Origin: Bacillus sp. JCM 19034 | GTDB taxonomy: Bacteria; Bacillota; Bacilli; Bacillales; Bacillaceae_D | Direction: 5' to 3' | Assembly: GCF_001310635.1 (NCBI RefSeq) | Contig: NZ_BAXR01000002.1 | Span: 186,001 to 250,000 of the forward strand | DNA length: 64,000 nt | Shown: positions 28,014 to 38,319 of the stretch, piece by piece | Layout of the letters: each line of letters begins with the position of its first letter | Position numbering within the stretch: the stretch's first letter is position 1 | Notes under the pieces: generated by a model | Databases searched by the model: none | Told to the model about the DNA's origin: nothing | What the model saw: the letters and a program-made list of their open reading frames with translations, nothing else | Program-made: the position numbers and the translations under genes

Positions 28014-28527
28014 ATGATTGTTGCGATTGGTTCAAAAAATCCAGCTAAAGTGCATGCTGTTCAAACGACTCTTATTCATGAAAGATTACAATTTGTTACA
28101 GTTTCTGCAGAGTCTAATGTGTCATCTCAACCATTTTCCGATGAGGAGACAATTTTAGGGGCTAGAAATAGAGCACTTAATAGCTTTAAAAAATTGAATT
28201 CTTTAAACTTAGCTTTTGGCTTAGAAGGTGGAGTGGTGGAGACATCAATTGCTAATGATTTGTAATTGGGGTGTGCTAATTCACGAGGATGGTAGAGAGT
28301 GGGTTGCCGGTGGAGCAAGGATCCTCTTACCAGACACAATAGCACAGGAGCTCCGCTCTGGGAAGGAACTTGGTGACGTTATGGCTGAGTATGTTGGCGA
28401 CACCGATATTCGTAGTAAGCAAGGGGCTGTCGGTGTGTTCAGCCATGGGCTTGTTAATAGAAAAGAAATGTTTTCACATATCGTTAAGCTTCTTTACGGT
28501 CAATATCAATATAGTGAAAAACACTAA
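28014..28527 (+). CDS. DUF84 family protein, inosine/xanthosine triphosphatase-like (frameshifted)
   Basis: About 171 residues when repaired. MIVAIGSKNPAKVHAVQTTL and LAFGLEGGVVET are hallmarks of the YjjX/DUF84 family, relatives of house-cleaning NTPases that hydrolyse ITP or XTP. The second half (ICNWGVLIHEDGREWVAGGA, then SKQGAVGVFSHGLVNRKEMF) is in another frame. The switch lies between 28240 and 28262 and needs either two missing bases or one extra, unlike the usual single deletion. The start is an ATG after AAGGTGGAG. Probably in one operon with ytoP. Confidence 0.82.
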
Positions 28528-28625
28528 CAGCTGACATGTTAACTGTAAAGAAACCTTGTCAGTCTTATAGGAAATAGGTATGATAAAGGAGGAATCTTTA
28601 CGTTTTATTAAAGGAGTGTCTTTAT

Positions 28626-29220
28626 TTGAATTTACATGGTTGGCTAACTCGAATTGCAATCTTTCTTTTAATCGTTTTTAGTACTTTTTTTAGTAGGGTG
28701 TTCATTGTCAGAAGAAGAAGTGCTCGATCTAGGGTATGAAGCATACTTAGATGTTTTAGGACAAGAACCAGATGAGCCTAATGTCGAGGAACAAGGTGTT
28801 GCCCTATATTTACCCGACACGTTATCTATTTCTGAAAGCTCGCCATTTAATATGTTAATTGTTGATGATCAAGATGAGCAAGTCTACTTATTAAATCATG
28901 AACCTTCACAACCGAAGACGGCGAAATTTCATTTGAATCGAGATGCAGAACTAGAACAGGATGCACTAATATTTGAAGTGGTGGAAGAAGATGATTTTCT
29001 CTCGTTATTAGTTGTGAATGAATATGATGTAGAAGATGAAGAAGATGGATCAGATAACAGTTTGGAACAATCAGGTGAATCACAATTATTTGTTTTAGTA
29101 GTTATTGGAGGAGCTAAGCTTTCGACATTAACGACATATGATGACTTAGTAGAAAATATTGAGCGAATGACAGGAATAATTCAATCGTATCAAGTAGTCG
29201 ACACGGTTGAATCATCGTAG
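28626..29220 (+). CDS. Putative lipoprotein of unknown function (frameshift in signal peptide)
   Basis: About 197 residues. A TTG start after AAAGGAG opens a hydrophobic leader (WLTRIAIFLLIVFSTFF) which, after correcting the poly-T run at 28684-28690, ends in a lipobox LVGC. The mature part is acidic and begins SLSEEEVLDLGYEAYLDVLG. It contains no motif I recognise. As printed the leader and the body are in different frames. It is predicted to be anchored on the outer face of the membrane. It lies directly upstream of a PTS IIC-like gene (11 bases). Confidence 0.6.
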
Positions 29221-29231
29221 GAGGAACATAG

Positions 29232-30294
29232 GTGAGGGCGTTCTTAAAGAGAAAAGGAATTGAATGTTCGTGGCGTACGTATTTACTTACCGGACTTAGT
29301 TATATGGCTTTAGGCTTATTTGCTTCTCTCATTATCGGACTCATTATGAAAACCACTGGGGAAATAATTGAACCATATGTTCCTGCTTTCTCATTATTAG
29401 TGGACATGGGTGTATTGGCCATGGGCTTAATGGGACCGGCAATCGGAGTTGCTGTTGCCTATGGATTAAAAGCACCGAGGTTAGTTATATTTGCTGCTGT
29501 TATTACCGGAGCAGCAGGTGCTGAGCTTGCTGGCCCAGCAGGAAGTTTTGTAGCTGCAGTTTTATCTGTTGAAATGGGGAAACTTGTGTCGCAGGAAACA
29601 AAAGTTGATATTATTGTTACTCCATTTGTTACCATTGTATCAGGGTTTCTTGTTGCTTCTTTTATTGGACCATGGATTCAATTAGGATTAACAGTTTGGG
29701 GAACTTATTAAATGGGGGACGGAACAACAACCGATTTTACTCGGGATGATTGTAGCAACATTAATGGGATTAGCGTTAACTGCACCGATTTCAAGTGCCG
29801 CATTGGCAATTATGCTTGAACTAGATGGAATTGCTGCAGGTGCAGCGACGATAGGTTGTGCTGCACAAATGATCGGATTTGCTGTAAGTAGCTACCGTGA
29901 AAATCGTTGGTCAGGATTTATAGCACTAGGCATTGGAACATCAATGTTACAAGTCCCAAATATTATTAAAAAACCACTTATATTAATTCCTCCCATCGTT
30001 GCTGGCATTATCTTGGCCCCAATAGGAACTGTACTATTTCAAATGACGAATAGTCCGGCTGGAGCTGGAATGGGGACAAGTGGTTTAGTTGGCCCGATAT
30101 TAACAATATCTGATATGGGATTGTCCACCAATGTTTTAATTGCAATTGGTTTGCTTCATTTCGTCGGACCAGCTATTATTAGTTTACTCGTATCAGAATG
30201 GATGAGAAAAAAAGCTCATACGTTTTGGAGATATGAAAATCGAACAATAAGGAGTGGAAGTAATGGAAGCAATAAAATCAACGAACGAGTTTAA
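29232..30294 (+). CDS. PTS_EIIC_2-like membrane protein (frameshifted)
   Basis: About 354 residues with roughly ten hydrophobic segments. The sequences [68 protein letters not shown] and [17 protein letters not shown] match the PTS_EIIC_2 family (PF13303), putative sugar-specific IIC proteins lacking obvious IIA/IIB domains. The halves are joined by restoring the poly-T/poly-G region near 29695, giving a [17 protein letters not shown] link. No IIA, IIB or sugar enzyme is adjacent, so the substrate is unknown. The end overlaps the thioredoxin gene. Confidence 0.72.
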
Positions 30295-30589
30295 GGAAAT
30301 TACTAAAAATGAGTCTGCTGTGTTTGTATTTTCAGCTGATTGGTGTCCTGATTGTAAGGTAATTGAACCGATTTTACCTAGAATCGAGGCCGATTTCCCA
30401 AGTTTCACCTTTTATTATGTGGATCGTGATGAGCACATTGATTTATGTCAGGAATTAGATGTATTGGGGATCCCAAGTTTTCTAGCATATGTTGATGGTA
30501 AAGAGGTCGAGCGTTTTGTCAGTAAAGATCGTAAAACAGAGGAAGAAATTACTGAATTTTTAACAAAAGCTGAATCACATATTGGTTAA
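30263..30589 (+). CDS. ytpP: Thioredoxin-like protein YtpP
   Basis: A cytosolic thioredoxin fold of 108 residues with the active site WCPDCK and the cis-proline segment LGIPSFLAY. The CPDC motif differs from CGPC of canonical thioredoxin and matches YtpP-type proteins, which have been connected with thiol redox homeostasis in Bacillus. The ATG at 30263 follows AAGGAG by 8 bases and overlaps the end of the PTS-like gene. A terminator follows. Confidence 0.9.
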   Translation: MEAIKSTNEFKEITKNESAVFVFSADWCPDCKVIEPILPRIEADFPSFTFYYVDRDEHIDLCQELDVLGIPSFLAYVDGKEVERFVSKDRKTEEEITEFLTKAESHIG

Positions 30590-30593
30590 GTTT

Positions 30594-30629
30594 AGAAGGT
30601 CACTCTCGGTGGAGGTGACCTTCTTTTTA
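30594..30629 (+). terminator. Terminator of ytpP
   Basis: AGAAGGTCAC at 30594-30603 pairs with GTGACCTTCT at 30615-30624, followed by TTTTT. Confidence 0.9.
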
Positions 30630-30820
30630 AGAAGAAATAGGGACTAAATACTCGCAGTAGATGGAAGCTGATTCATTGAGGTGTCGGTACCGCTCGTTAC
30701 ACGTTTGATTAAAAGAATTCAATCAAACAGCCTCATTTCTTAGCAGATTCATTGCGATTTGATGAAAAAAGTGGTTGAATAGGGTTCTAGAGACTACCAA
30801 AAAGGTAAGGAGTGATCCCA

Positions 30821-31614
30821 TTGGAAATGAGGGAGTTCCGTAAAGAGATTGAACAAAGAATAAAAAGAGAAGGTTGGAAGCTTCTTTATGATCATAAAGA
30901 AGCTTCGTTACGAATAGAGGATGAAGAAATTAAAAAAGGAGTTACATTGTCTTTAAAGCCTTTACTAGCTAAATGGGAACGAAACGAATTTGACTCAATA
31001 GATGAAGTTGTTCGATACGTTGAAGTTGGACTTGAATCTATGAGAAAAAGCCGGTGTTAGATGGCAATGAAAGGAATATATTTCCGATTATACGTGCTAC
31101 CTCTTTTCCGACTGAAACGAAGGAAGGGCAAACGTTGCTATACGATGAGCATACAGCTGAGACGAGAGTTTATTATGTTATTGACTTAGGAGAATCATAC
31201 ACCTTAATTTATGAGGACTTACTTAATAATAGCTCTTGGACAAAAGCGAGGATTAAAGAATTGGCTAGCTTTAACCTACGTTCTCTTCCTCAGCCTTTAA
31301 AAGAGGATGAGGTTGCTGGAAATAAGTTTTACTTTTTAAGGGCGAAGGATGGTTATGATGCTAGTCGGATATTAGATCAATCATTGTTAGATAAAATGAA
31401 CAAACAGGCAACAGGGCAACTAGGTATAGCTATTCCCCATCAAGATGTCCTTATTTTTGCTGATTTAGTTAACGAAAGAGGTTATGATGTTTTGGCTCAA
31501 ATTGCTCTGCAATTTTTTGGTGAAGGAAGAGTCCCCGTAACAGCCCTTCCTTTTATGTACGAAGATGGTGAATTAGAACCAACGTTTATTTTAGCTCATC
31601 GTAAGCCTAAGTAA
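30821..31614 (+). CDS. ytpQ: DUF1444 family protein YtpQ (frameshifted)
   Basis: About 264 residues when repaired, matching YtpQ by segments such as YDHKEASLRIEDEEIKKG, LAKWERNEFDSIDEVVRYV, IIRATSFPTE, LYDEHTAETRVYYVIDLG and KDGYDASRILDQSLLDKM. The molecular function is unknown. The halves meet at 31042-31050 (ATGAGAAAAAGCC): one more A gives SMRKKPVLDGNERNIF. The TTG at 30821 lies 8 bases after AAGGAG. It is upstream of sftA (ytpS), as in B. subtilis. Confidence 0.87.
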
Positions 31615-31655
31615 CGATTTTGCCATATTTGAGCAACAATTTAGGGGATGCATGC

Positions 31656-31661
31656 TATAAT
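31656..31661 (+). promoter_or_regulatory. Extended -10 promoter candidate of sftA
   Basis: TATAAT with TG one base upstream (TGCTATAAT) forms an extended -10 element. No good -35 is seen at 16-18 bases. Confidence 0.45.
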
Positions 31662-31702
31662 GAAAATGAACGAAACTCATCTATGCAATTAAGTGACAAC
31701 CT

Positions 31703-31747
31703 ATAAGAAGCGGAGTTGTTCTCATAATAAAGAACAACTCTTCTTAT
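31703..31747 (+). other. Long hairpin in the sftA leader
   Basis: GAGTTGTTCT at 31713-31722 pairs perfectly with AGAACAACTC at 31731-31740, and the stem continues outward by AGAAG/TTCTT pairing after two bulged bases. No T run follows, and the sftA start is 29 bases downstream. It may stabilise the mRNA or be a remnant terminator. Confidence 0.5.
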
Positions 31748-31775
31748 ACGTATTGAAAGAAAGTGGTGAACAAAA

Positions 31776-33880
31776 TTGGACTTGTTACGTCAGTTGTTAG
31801 ATAAAATAAAAATGTTATTTGACGATGAACAGCATTCGTCTTCACATCAGGTTACGAAGGAGCGAGAAATACAGAGGTATACCTCGGAGCCAACAGACAC
31901 TTCTGCAAGAGTTGTCTATAACTATCCTAATAAAGGGAGATTCCGCTTCCCATTAATCGAGGATCAAAAAACGAATATAGAAGAGGAAGTTCCTAAACAT
32001 AAACTAGAGCAACCACGACCAACTGAAAAAGAACGTAATGAACGTATTAAGAATGATTACAAATGGACCATCACACCTTCTCCTGTTTACGGTTATCGAA
32101 AACAAGAAAAGCTAGTTGAAGAAGAAAATCCACGTGTTTCAAGTGAAACCGAACGTCCTGTAGTAGAAAGGAAACTGGTGGAAGATAGACAATTACATAA
32201 CACTATAGAAAAGAAGGGAATGGAGGAGGAAGAGAAAAAGCAGCAAAAAATAGAAAACGAAGATCGTCAATTATATCAACATGAGAAACAAGAAAAAAAA
32301 GAACTTGTATCAAACCGCAAAGAGAGAAAACGTCCACAATTGAATAATCAAAAAAGTGAAAATAAACAACGCATTCCTTTTAACGTGTTAATGTTACCTG
32401 AAGATAAGAAGACGCATCTAAAACAGGAAAAGGGGCTAAATGATAAAAGATCAAATTCTTCTTATGAGTTTCCATCAATTCAACTTCTTCGTTTTCCTGA
32501 GAAAAAGCAAACCAATGATCAAGAGTGGTTACGTCAACAGGCGTCTATTCTCGAGGAAACGTTGCATAGTTTTAATGTCGAAGCAAGCGTTGTCCATGTA
32601 ACACAAGGGCCTTCTGTAACTCGTTTTGAAATTCAGCCGGGTAAAGGAGTTAAAGTTACGAAAATTACTGGCTTAAATGATGATATGAAATTAGCCCTTT
32701 CTGCAAAAGATATACGTATTGAGGCACCGATTCCAGGTAAGAACACAATTGGGATCGAGGTTCCAAATCGGCAATCTTCACCGGTTTACTTGCGAGAATT
32801 ATTAAGAAGGGATTTATTTATTCGTGAATACTCGCCCTTAACTGTTGCACTAGGATTAGATATTTCCGGGCAGCCAATCATAACAGATTTGCAAAAAATG
32901 CCTCATGGATTAGTAGCTGGAGCAACAGGATCGGGAAAGAGTGTTTGTATTAATTCGATGCTCATCAGTTTATTATATAAAGCTACTCCAGATGAAGTGA
33001 AATTAATGTTAATTGATCCTAAAATGGTTGAGTTGGCACCTTATAATGGTTTACCACATCTTGTTACACCTGTTATTACGGATGCAAAGCAAGCAACAGC
33101 TGCATTAAAATGGGTTGTGGAAGAGATGGAACGAAGATATGAACTATTTAGTGAATATGGTGTTCGAGATGTTATGAGATATAACGATTTATACTCTGAG
33201 TCTACCGATAAGCCTGCACTTCCATTTATGTTAGTCGTTATTGACGAGCTTGCTGATTTAATGATGGTGTCCCCCAAGAAGTAGAAGATTCCATTTGTCG
33301 AATCGCACAAAAGGCTAGAGCTTGTGGAATTCATTTATTATTAGCGACGCAAAGACCTTCAGTTGATGTTATTACTGGTTTGATAAAGGCGAATATTCCA
33401 ACGCGAATTGCTTTTTCTGTCTCTAGTCAAACTGATTCACGAACAATATTAGATACGGGTGGAGCAGAACGGCTGTTAGGGCGAGGAGATATGCTCTTTT
33501 ATGAAAATGGTTCGACTAAATCGGTTCGAGTACAAGGCACGTTTGTTTCAGACGAAGAAATTGAAGAAGTTGTTGCCTTCGTGAAGAAGCAGCGTGAACC
33601 AGAGTATTTATTAGAAACAGAACAATTAGTAAAAGTAGCAAAAGCAGATGTAATTGATGACGATTTATTTGAGGAAGCTTGTTATTATGTTGTTGAACAA
33701 GGAGGTGCTTCTGCATCAAGTTTGCAACGTAAATTTCGTATTGGCTATAATCGTGCTGCAAGGCTAATTGATATGATGGAGGATGCTGGGATCGTGTCAG
33801 AAGCTATGGGAAGTAAGCCAAGACATATCCTTGTGGATATTATCCAATTAGAAGAATTGTTGCATCACTCCAATGTTTAA
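31776..33880 (+). CDS. sftA: FtsK/SpoIIIE-family DNA translocase SftA (YtpS), frameshifted
   Basis: About 701 residues when repaired. The first about 230 residues are a charged, Glu/Lys/Arg-rich low-complexity linker without membrane segments, as in soluble SftA. The motor follows: an alpha/beta region ([20 protein letters not shown]), Walker A GATGSGKS, Walker [13 protein letters not shown], then [20 protein letters not shown]. The C-terminal winged-helix gamma domain ([23 protein letters not shown]) binds DNA. The frame is broken at CCCCC near 33273; one C restores MMVSPQEVEDS. SftA clears DNA from the closing septum. B. subtilis SftA is longer (about 950 residues), so the linker here is short. 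Confidence 0.92.
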
Positions 33881-33967
33881 CTAATTTTAATCTTGTTTTC
33901 AGGTTAAAGGTTCTATATGATATAAAGATATGAAGAATAGTTGAGTATGAACAAGGAGCTCAGTCTT

Positions 33968-35065
33968 ATGAAAGAAATCACATTAAAGTTGAACGGAGAT
34001 ATTAAACGACTAACAAATGAAACGTTTAAGTTTGACGAGCGTGTCAAAGATGGTTGGTTCTCAGCTGTTTATTTTTTAAAAACACGTGATATTGTAAAAA
34101 AGTATCGTCCTGGCCGTACAGTAACAATGCAGTTTTTTCAAAAAGAACATGCGGTTCTTTGTGGTACAGATGAAGTGATTGCTTTGATCAAAACCTTTGC
34201 AAATAATCCTGATCAGCTTGAACTCCGATCGTTAGAGGATGGAGATAAAATCAAGCCTTACGAAACAATATTTACGATTACTGGTAAATACGAGGATTTC
34301 GGCTATTTAGAAGGTATCATTGATGGCATTTTTGCAAGAAGGACATCTGTTGCAACAAATGTTTATAATGTCGTGAAAGCGGCTCGGAAATCTGGGGTTC
34401 AAAAACCGATTATTTTCATGGGCGATCGGGACGACCATTTTACACAACAGGCTGGAGATGGCTATGCTGCCTTCATAGGCGGTTCAAAAGCACAAGCGAC
34501 ACATGCGATGAATGAATGGTGGGGGAAAAAAGGAATGGGAACGATGCCTCATGCCCTCATTCAGCTTTTTGAAGGGGATATTGTCGAAGCAACAAGAGCA
34601 TATAAAGAAACGTACCCAGAAGACGATCTAATGGCACTTGTCGATTATAATAATGATGTTATTACTGATTCATTAAAAGTCGCACGAGAATTTGGTGAAG
34701 ATTTAAAAGGTGTGCGTGTTGATACATCGGCAATGATGGTCGATCAATTTTTCTGCCGTAACCCGGAAATAATGGGGACATTTGATCCAAGAGGTGCTAA
34801 TCCAACACTACTATTTGCTTTACGCGAGGCATTAGATAAAGAAGGCTTTCAGCATGTGAAAATTATTGCAACAGGTGGGTTCAATGCCGAACGGATTCGT
34901 CAGTATGAAGAAGCAGGAGTGCCTGTTGATATTTACGGAGTTGGAGGAAGCTTATTGAAAATCACTATTGGATTTACTGGAGATAACGTACTTATCGATG
35001 GGAGACATGAAGCAAAAGCGGGTAGGAGATTTCGTGATAATCCACGGCTTACTTTAGTTGATTAA
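33968..35065 (+). CDS. Nicotinate phosphoribosyltransferase family protein
   Basis: An intact protein of 365 residues, consistent with NAD-salvage enzymes joining nicotinate and PRPP. Segments are DGWFSAVYFLKTRDIVKKY, GIIDGIFARRTSVATNVYNVV, FIGGSKAQATHAMNEWWGKKG, MPHALIQLFEGD and VRVDTSAMMVD, with a phosphate-binding-like KIIATGGFNAERIRQYE and VDIYGVGGSL. It is shorter than the usual PncB of near 480 residues but fits the compact bacterial branch. The ATG at 33968 lies 9 bases after AAGGAG. It lies between sftA and murC. Confidence 0.85.
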   Translation: MKEITLKLNGDIKRLTNETFKFDERVKDGWFSAVYFLKTRDIVKKYRPGRTVTMQFFQKEHAVLCGTDEVIALIKTFANNPDQLELRSLEDGDKIKPYETIFTITGKYEDFGYLEGIIDGIFARRTSVATNVYNVVKAARKSGVQKPIIFMGDRDDHFTQQAGDGYAAFIGGSKAQATHAMNEWWGKKGMGTMPHALIQLFEGDIVEATRAYKETYPEDDLMALVDYNNDVITDSLKVAREFGEDLKGVRVDTSAMMVDQFFCRNPEIMGTFDPRGANPTLLFALREALDKEGFQHVKIIATGGFNAERIRQYEEAGVPVDIYGVGGSLLKITIGFTGDNVLIDGRHEAKAGRRFRDNPRLTLVD

Positions 35066-35213
35066 GACTAGACAAGATGAAATGGGTCTTTTCTTCCTGT
35101 TGGCACATATACTAATGGATGAGTACAAGAAATGAAAGAGATGTAAAGAATGAACGGAAGAAGGTAGTGCGTCCATGGCGCAACATTACCATGTGAGTGA
35201 CGGAGGTCCAACT

Positions 35214-36515
35214 ATGACATATCATTTTATTGGAATAAAAGGTTCAGGGATGAGTGCACTTGCCCAAGTGCTTCATGATATGAAATATCATGTACAAGGG
35301 TCTGATGTTGAAAAGACGTTTTTCACACAAAGACCGTTAGAGCAGAAAGGGATTGAATTACTGCCATTTAATGAAAATAATATACAAGAGGGTCAAGAGG
35401 TTGTCGCTTCGGCGGCATATGGTGAGGACCATGAAGAAGTGAAAAAAGCCCGAGAGCTTGGTCTAAGTATAAAAAAATACCCAGAGTTTTTAGGGAACTT
35501 TATTCAGCATTTTATAAGTGTTGCTGTAACGGGTTCGCACGGGAAAACTTCGACAACGGGCTTACTATCTCATGTGTTAGGAAATGCTCATCCAACTTCT
35601 TTTCTAATCGGTGATGGTACCGGAAAAGGTGAAGAGGATTCACGGTACTTCGTCTTTGAAGCTTGTGAATACAGAAGACATTTTTTAAATTATCATCCTG
35701 ATTATTGTATTATGACAAATGTTGACTTTGATCATCCTGATTATTTTCGAGATGTAGATGATGTATTTTCTGCCTTTGAAGAGATGGCCAAACAAGTAAA
35801 AAAGGCGATCGTTGCTTGTGGCGATGATCGGCATTTGCAAGGTATACAAGCAAATGTACCAGTAGTGTATTATGGTTTAGGAGAAGAAAATGATTTCCAA
35901 GCAAGAAATATTGAAACGAATAGAGAAGGAACTCATTTTGACGTATATATACGTAACCACTTTTATGGGAAATTTTCAATTCACCGCTTCGGAAACCATC
36001 ATATATTAAATTCACTTGCTGTTATTGCCCTTTGTCATTATGAAGGTGTTCCAGCAGAAGTGATAGCAGAACATATTTTGACGTTTCAAGGTGTGAAAAG
36101 GCGCTTTAGTGAAAAGGAAGTCGGTACACAAGTATTGATTGATGACTATGCTCATCATCCTACTGAAATTGCAGCAACGATTGAATCAGCACGACAAAAA
36201 TACCCTAACAAAGAATTAGTTGCCGTTTTCCAACCGCACACTTTTTCAAGGACAGAGATGTTTTTACAAGAATTTGCTGATTCGTTGAAAGCTGCTGATT
36301 ATGTTTACCTTTGTGATATATTTGGCTCAGCACGAGAACAGAATCAAACGTTAACGATTGAGGATTTACAGCAATTAATCCCTGGTGCACAATTACTTTC
36401 AGTCAAGACAATTGAAGTATTGCTCAAGCATGAGAACAGCGTAGTACTGTTTATGGGAGCAGGAGATGTACAGAAGTTTCAAAAAGCATATGAAGAAACA
36501 AAAGGTGGGGTCTAA
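35214..36515 (+). CDS. murC: UDP-N-acetylmuramate--L-alanine ligase
   Basis: The first amino-acid ligase of peptidoglycan precursor synthesis, cytosolic, 433 residues. Signatures are [15 protein letters not shown], the ATP loop [37 protein letters not shown] and [12 protein letters not shown]. The ATG at 35214 is preceded by CGGAGG; an ATG 13 codons upstream is in frame but lacks a good site. The gene is complete, and its stop codon lies in the loop of the terminator. Confidence 0.96.
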   Translation: MTYHFIGIKGSGMSALAQVLHDMKYHVQGSDVEKTFFTQRPLEQKGIELLPFNENNIQEGQEVVASAAYGEDHEEVKKARELGLSIKKYPEFLGNFIQHFISVAVTGSHGKTSTTGLLSHVLGNAHPTSFLIGDGTGKGEEDSRYFVFEACEYRRHFLNYHPDYCIMTNVDFDHPDYFRDVDDVFSAFEEMAKQVKKAIVACGDDRHLQGIQANVPVVYYGLGEENDFQARNIETNREGTHFDVYIRNHFYGKFSIHRFGNHHILNSLAVIALCHYEGVPAEVIAEHILTFQGVKRRFSEKEVGTQVLIDDYAHHPTEIAATIESARQKYPNKELVAVFQPHTFSRTEMFLQEFADSLKAADYVYLCDIFGSAREQNQTLTIEDLQQLIPGAQLLSVKTIEVLLKHENSVVLFMGAGDVQKFQKAYEETKGGV

Positions 36516-36524
36516 CCCCACCTT
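36502..36524. terminator. Bidirectional terminator murC/M29 peptidase
   Basis: AAGGTGGGG and CCCCACCTT form a 9-bp GC-rich stem with a 5-nt loop holding the murC stop codon, followed by ATTTTA. It lies between convergent genes. Confidence 0.8.
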
Positions 36525-37638
36525 ATTTTAAGTTTTCAGGATTTAACGCCTGAAGCGATTGAGGGATAAATCGCCCATCCTTCCGAATGAGATTGCCGTC
36601 AAAATAAATCTCACCGCCACCATAGTCTGGACGTTGAATCATGACAATATCCCAGTGAATTGCCGATTGATTTCCATTCGATGCTTCTTCATAGCATTGC
36701 CCTGGGGTGAAATGCAAGCTTCCATCGATCTTTTCATCAAAAAGGATATCTTTCATTGGATGTTGAATATATGGGTTTACACCGATGGCAAATTCCCCGA
36801 TATATCTGGCCCCTTCATCTGTATCTAGTAGTTGATTAATCCGCTCACTATCATTTGCTTCTGCATGGATAATTTTCCCGTCTTTAAAAGTGAATGAAAT
36901 ATTTTCATATGTGTAACCTTGGTAAGGTGATGCAGTGTTGTACGAAATCGTTCCATTAACGGAATGACGGACTGGTGCTGTATAAACTTCCCCATCTGGA
37001 ATATTAAACGTCCCCGCACATTTAATCGCAGGAATTCCTTCAATGGAAAAATGTAAGTCAGTGCCTGGGCCAGTTATATGAACATTTTTTGTTTGATTCA
37101 TCAGATGAACAAGTGAATCCATCGCTTGACTCATTTTTCGATAATCTAAGTTACATACATTAAAATAAAAATCCTCAAACGCTTCAGTACTCATATTGGC
37201 AAGCTGTGCCATTGATGCATTAGGGTAGCGCAGGACACACCATTTCGTTTTTGGAACACGAATTTCACGATGGACTTTCGTGCCTACTGTTTGACTGTAT
37301 AAGGACATTTGTTCATTTGGCACATCAGTATGTTCCGAGATGTTATCTCCAGCTCGTATGCCGATATAGCCGTCCATGTGGCTCATGACATTCGCTTCGA
37401 ATTGAGCTTGTAATGAAAGTTGATCTTCAGAGGCTTTCATCAATAGAGAGCGGTCTACCTGATGATCTTTAAGTAATACGAATGGTTGCCCTCCTACTTC
37501 ATAAATTTCATTCACAAGGGCAGTGACAAGTTCACGTTGGAGACCGAAATTTTCAATAAGAATTCGCTCTCCTTTTTGAACATTCACTGAATAAGTAACT
37601 AAGTTATGAGCTAATTGTTTAATACGTGGATCTTTCAT
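36523..37638 (-). CDS. M29-family aminopeptidase (AmpS/AmpT-like)
   Basis: A complete 371-residue metallo-aminopeptidase. M29 features include VQKGERILIENFG, GTFNIPDGEVYTAPV (metal-ligand Glu) and AIHWDIVMIQRPDYGGGEIYFDG near the C-terminus, which supplies His, Tyr and Asp ligands. It removes N-terminal residues from peptides in the cytosol using Co or Zn. It is shorter than the 410-residue AmpS form. The start has AAGGAGATAATT upstream. A single gene convergent with murC. Confidence 0.88.
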   Translation of the reverse strand: MKDPRIKQLAHNLVTYSVNVQKGERILIENFGLQRELVTALVNEIYEVGGQPFVLLKDHQVDRSLLMKASEDQLSLQAQFEANVMSHMDGYIGIRAGDNISEHTDVPNEQMSLYSQTVGTKVHREIRVPKTKWCVLRYPNASMAQLANMSTEAFEDFYFNVCNLDYRKMSQAMDSLVHLMNQTKNVHITGPGTDLHFSIEGIPAIKCAGTFNIPDGEVYTAPVRHSVNGTISYNTASPYQGYTYENISFTFKDGKIIHAEANDSERINQLLDTDEGARYIGEFAIGVNPYIQHPMKDILFDEKIDGSLHFTPGQCYEEASNGNQSAIHWDIVMIQRPDYGGGEIYFDGNLIRKDGRFIPQSLQALNPENLK

Positions 37639-37733
37639 AATTATCTCCTTTATTATTTTATTTGCAAAATGTGATCGATCATATTGTATCTTAGCTATTG
37701 TATCAAAATCTTTAGTAGAAGATCTAATAGCAC

Positions 37734-37757
37734 GTTCGAAATAGTTAAATAGGGTAC
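37734..37757 (+). promoter_or_regulatory. Possible sigma-B promoter of ytxGH
   Basis: GTTCGA at 37734-37739 and GGGTAC at 37752-37757, spaced 12 bases, partly match the sigma-B consensus GTTTAA/GGGTAT. B. subtilis ytxGHJ is known to be under sigma-B and sigma-H. The match is imperfect. Confidence 0.4.
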
Positions 37758-37781
37758 ACTTTTAAAAAAGGATAATTATTT

Positions 37782-37808
37782 ACAGGAGTTTTACGGTATT
37801 TCACGAAT
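37782..37808 (+). promoter_or_regulatory. Probable sigma-H promoter of ytxGH
   Basis: ACAGGAGTT at 37782-37790 and CGAAT at 37804-37808 fit the sigma-H pattern (RWAGGAxxT, 12-14 bases, HGAAT) with a 13-base spacer. The known sigma-H control of the orthologous operon supports this. Confidence 0.6.
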
Positions 37809-37880
37809 TAATTAGTATAATAAATGTTTAGAATGTTACAATTAAGGTTATGAAAGAATATAACGAGGAGGTGATCGATA

Positions 37881-38315
37881 GTGGAAATAATTTTGTACAT
37901 AAGTGCTTTAATTTTTGCAGTGGCTTTTACAGTACTGACAATATATATAGTGAAGACTGCAAAATCAGCAGACCGCACGTTAAAACATCTAGAGGAAACG
38001 ATGGCAGCGATGAAGGTTCAAATCAATGGAATTTCGAATGAGACAGAAAAACTACTTCATCGAACGAATGAGTTAGCTGAGGATATTCAGGAGAAATCGC
38101 AATCTATGAATTCAATTTTTGCTTCTGCAAAAGAACTTGGAGATTCTATTAACCAAATTACTCATTCAATTCGTCATATGTCTACAACGATAGCGAGTCA
38201 AGCTAACAGGAAATCAGATCAAGTTGCTCAAGTCGTACAATGGGGTAGTGCAGCTTTAGATCTTTATTCAAAATACAAAGAAAAGAAAAATGCAACTAAA
38301 ACAGAGGAGGATTAA
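37881..38315 (+). CDS. ytxG: DUF948 family general stress protein YtxG
   Basis: A 144-residue protein with one N-terminal membrane helix (ILYISALIFAVAFTVLTIYIV) and a long helical, probably coiled-coil cytosolic part. This is the layout of the DUF948/YtxG family, stress- and stationary-phase-induced in B. subtilis, with no known biochemical role. It starts at a GTG after GGAGGTGAT. The ytxH start follows within 5 bases of its stop. Confidence 0.88.
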   Translation: MEIILYISALIFAVAFTVLTIYIVKTAKSADRTLKHLEETMAAMKVQINGISNETEKLLHRTNELAEDIQEKSQSMNSIFASAKELGDSINQITHSIRHMSTTIASQANRKSDQVAQVVQWGSAALDLYSKYKEKKNATKTEED

Positions 38316-38319
38316 TATT

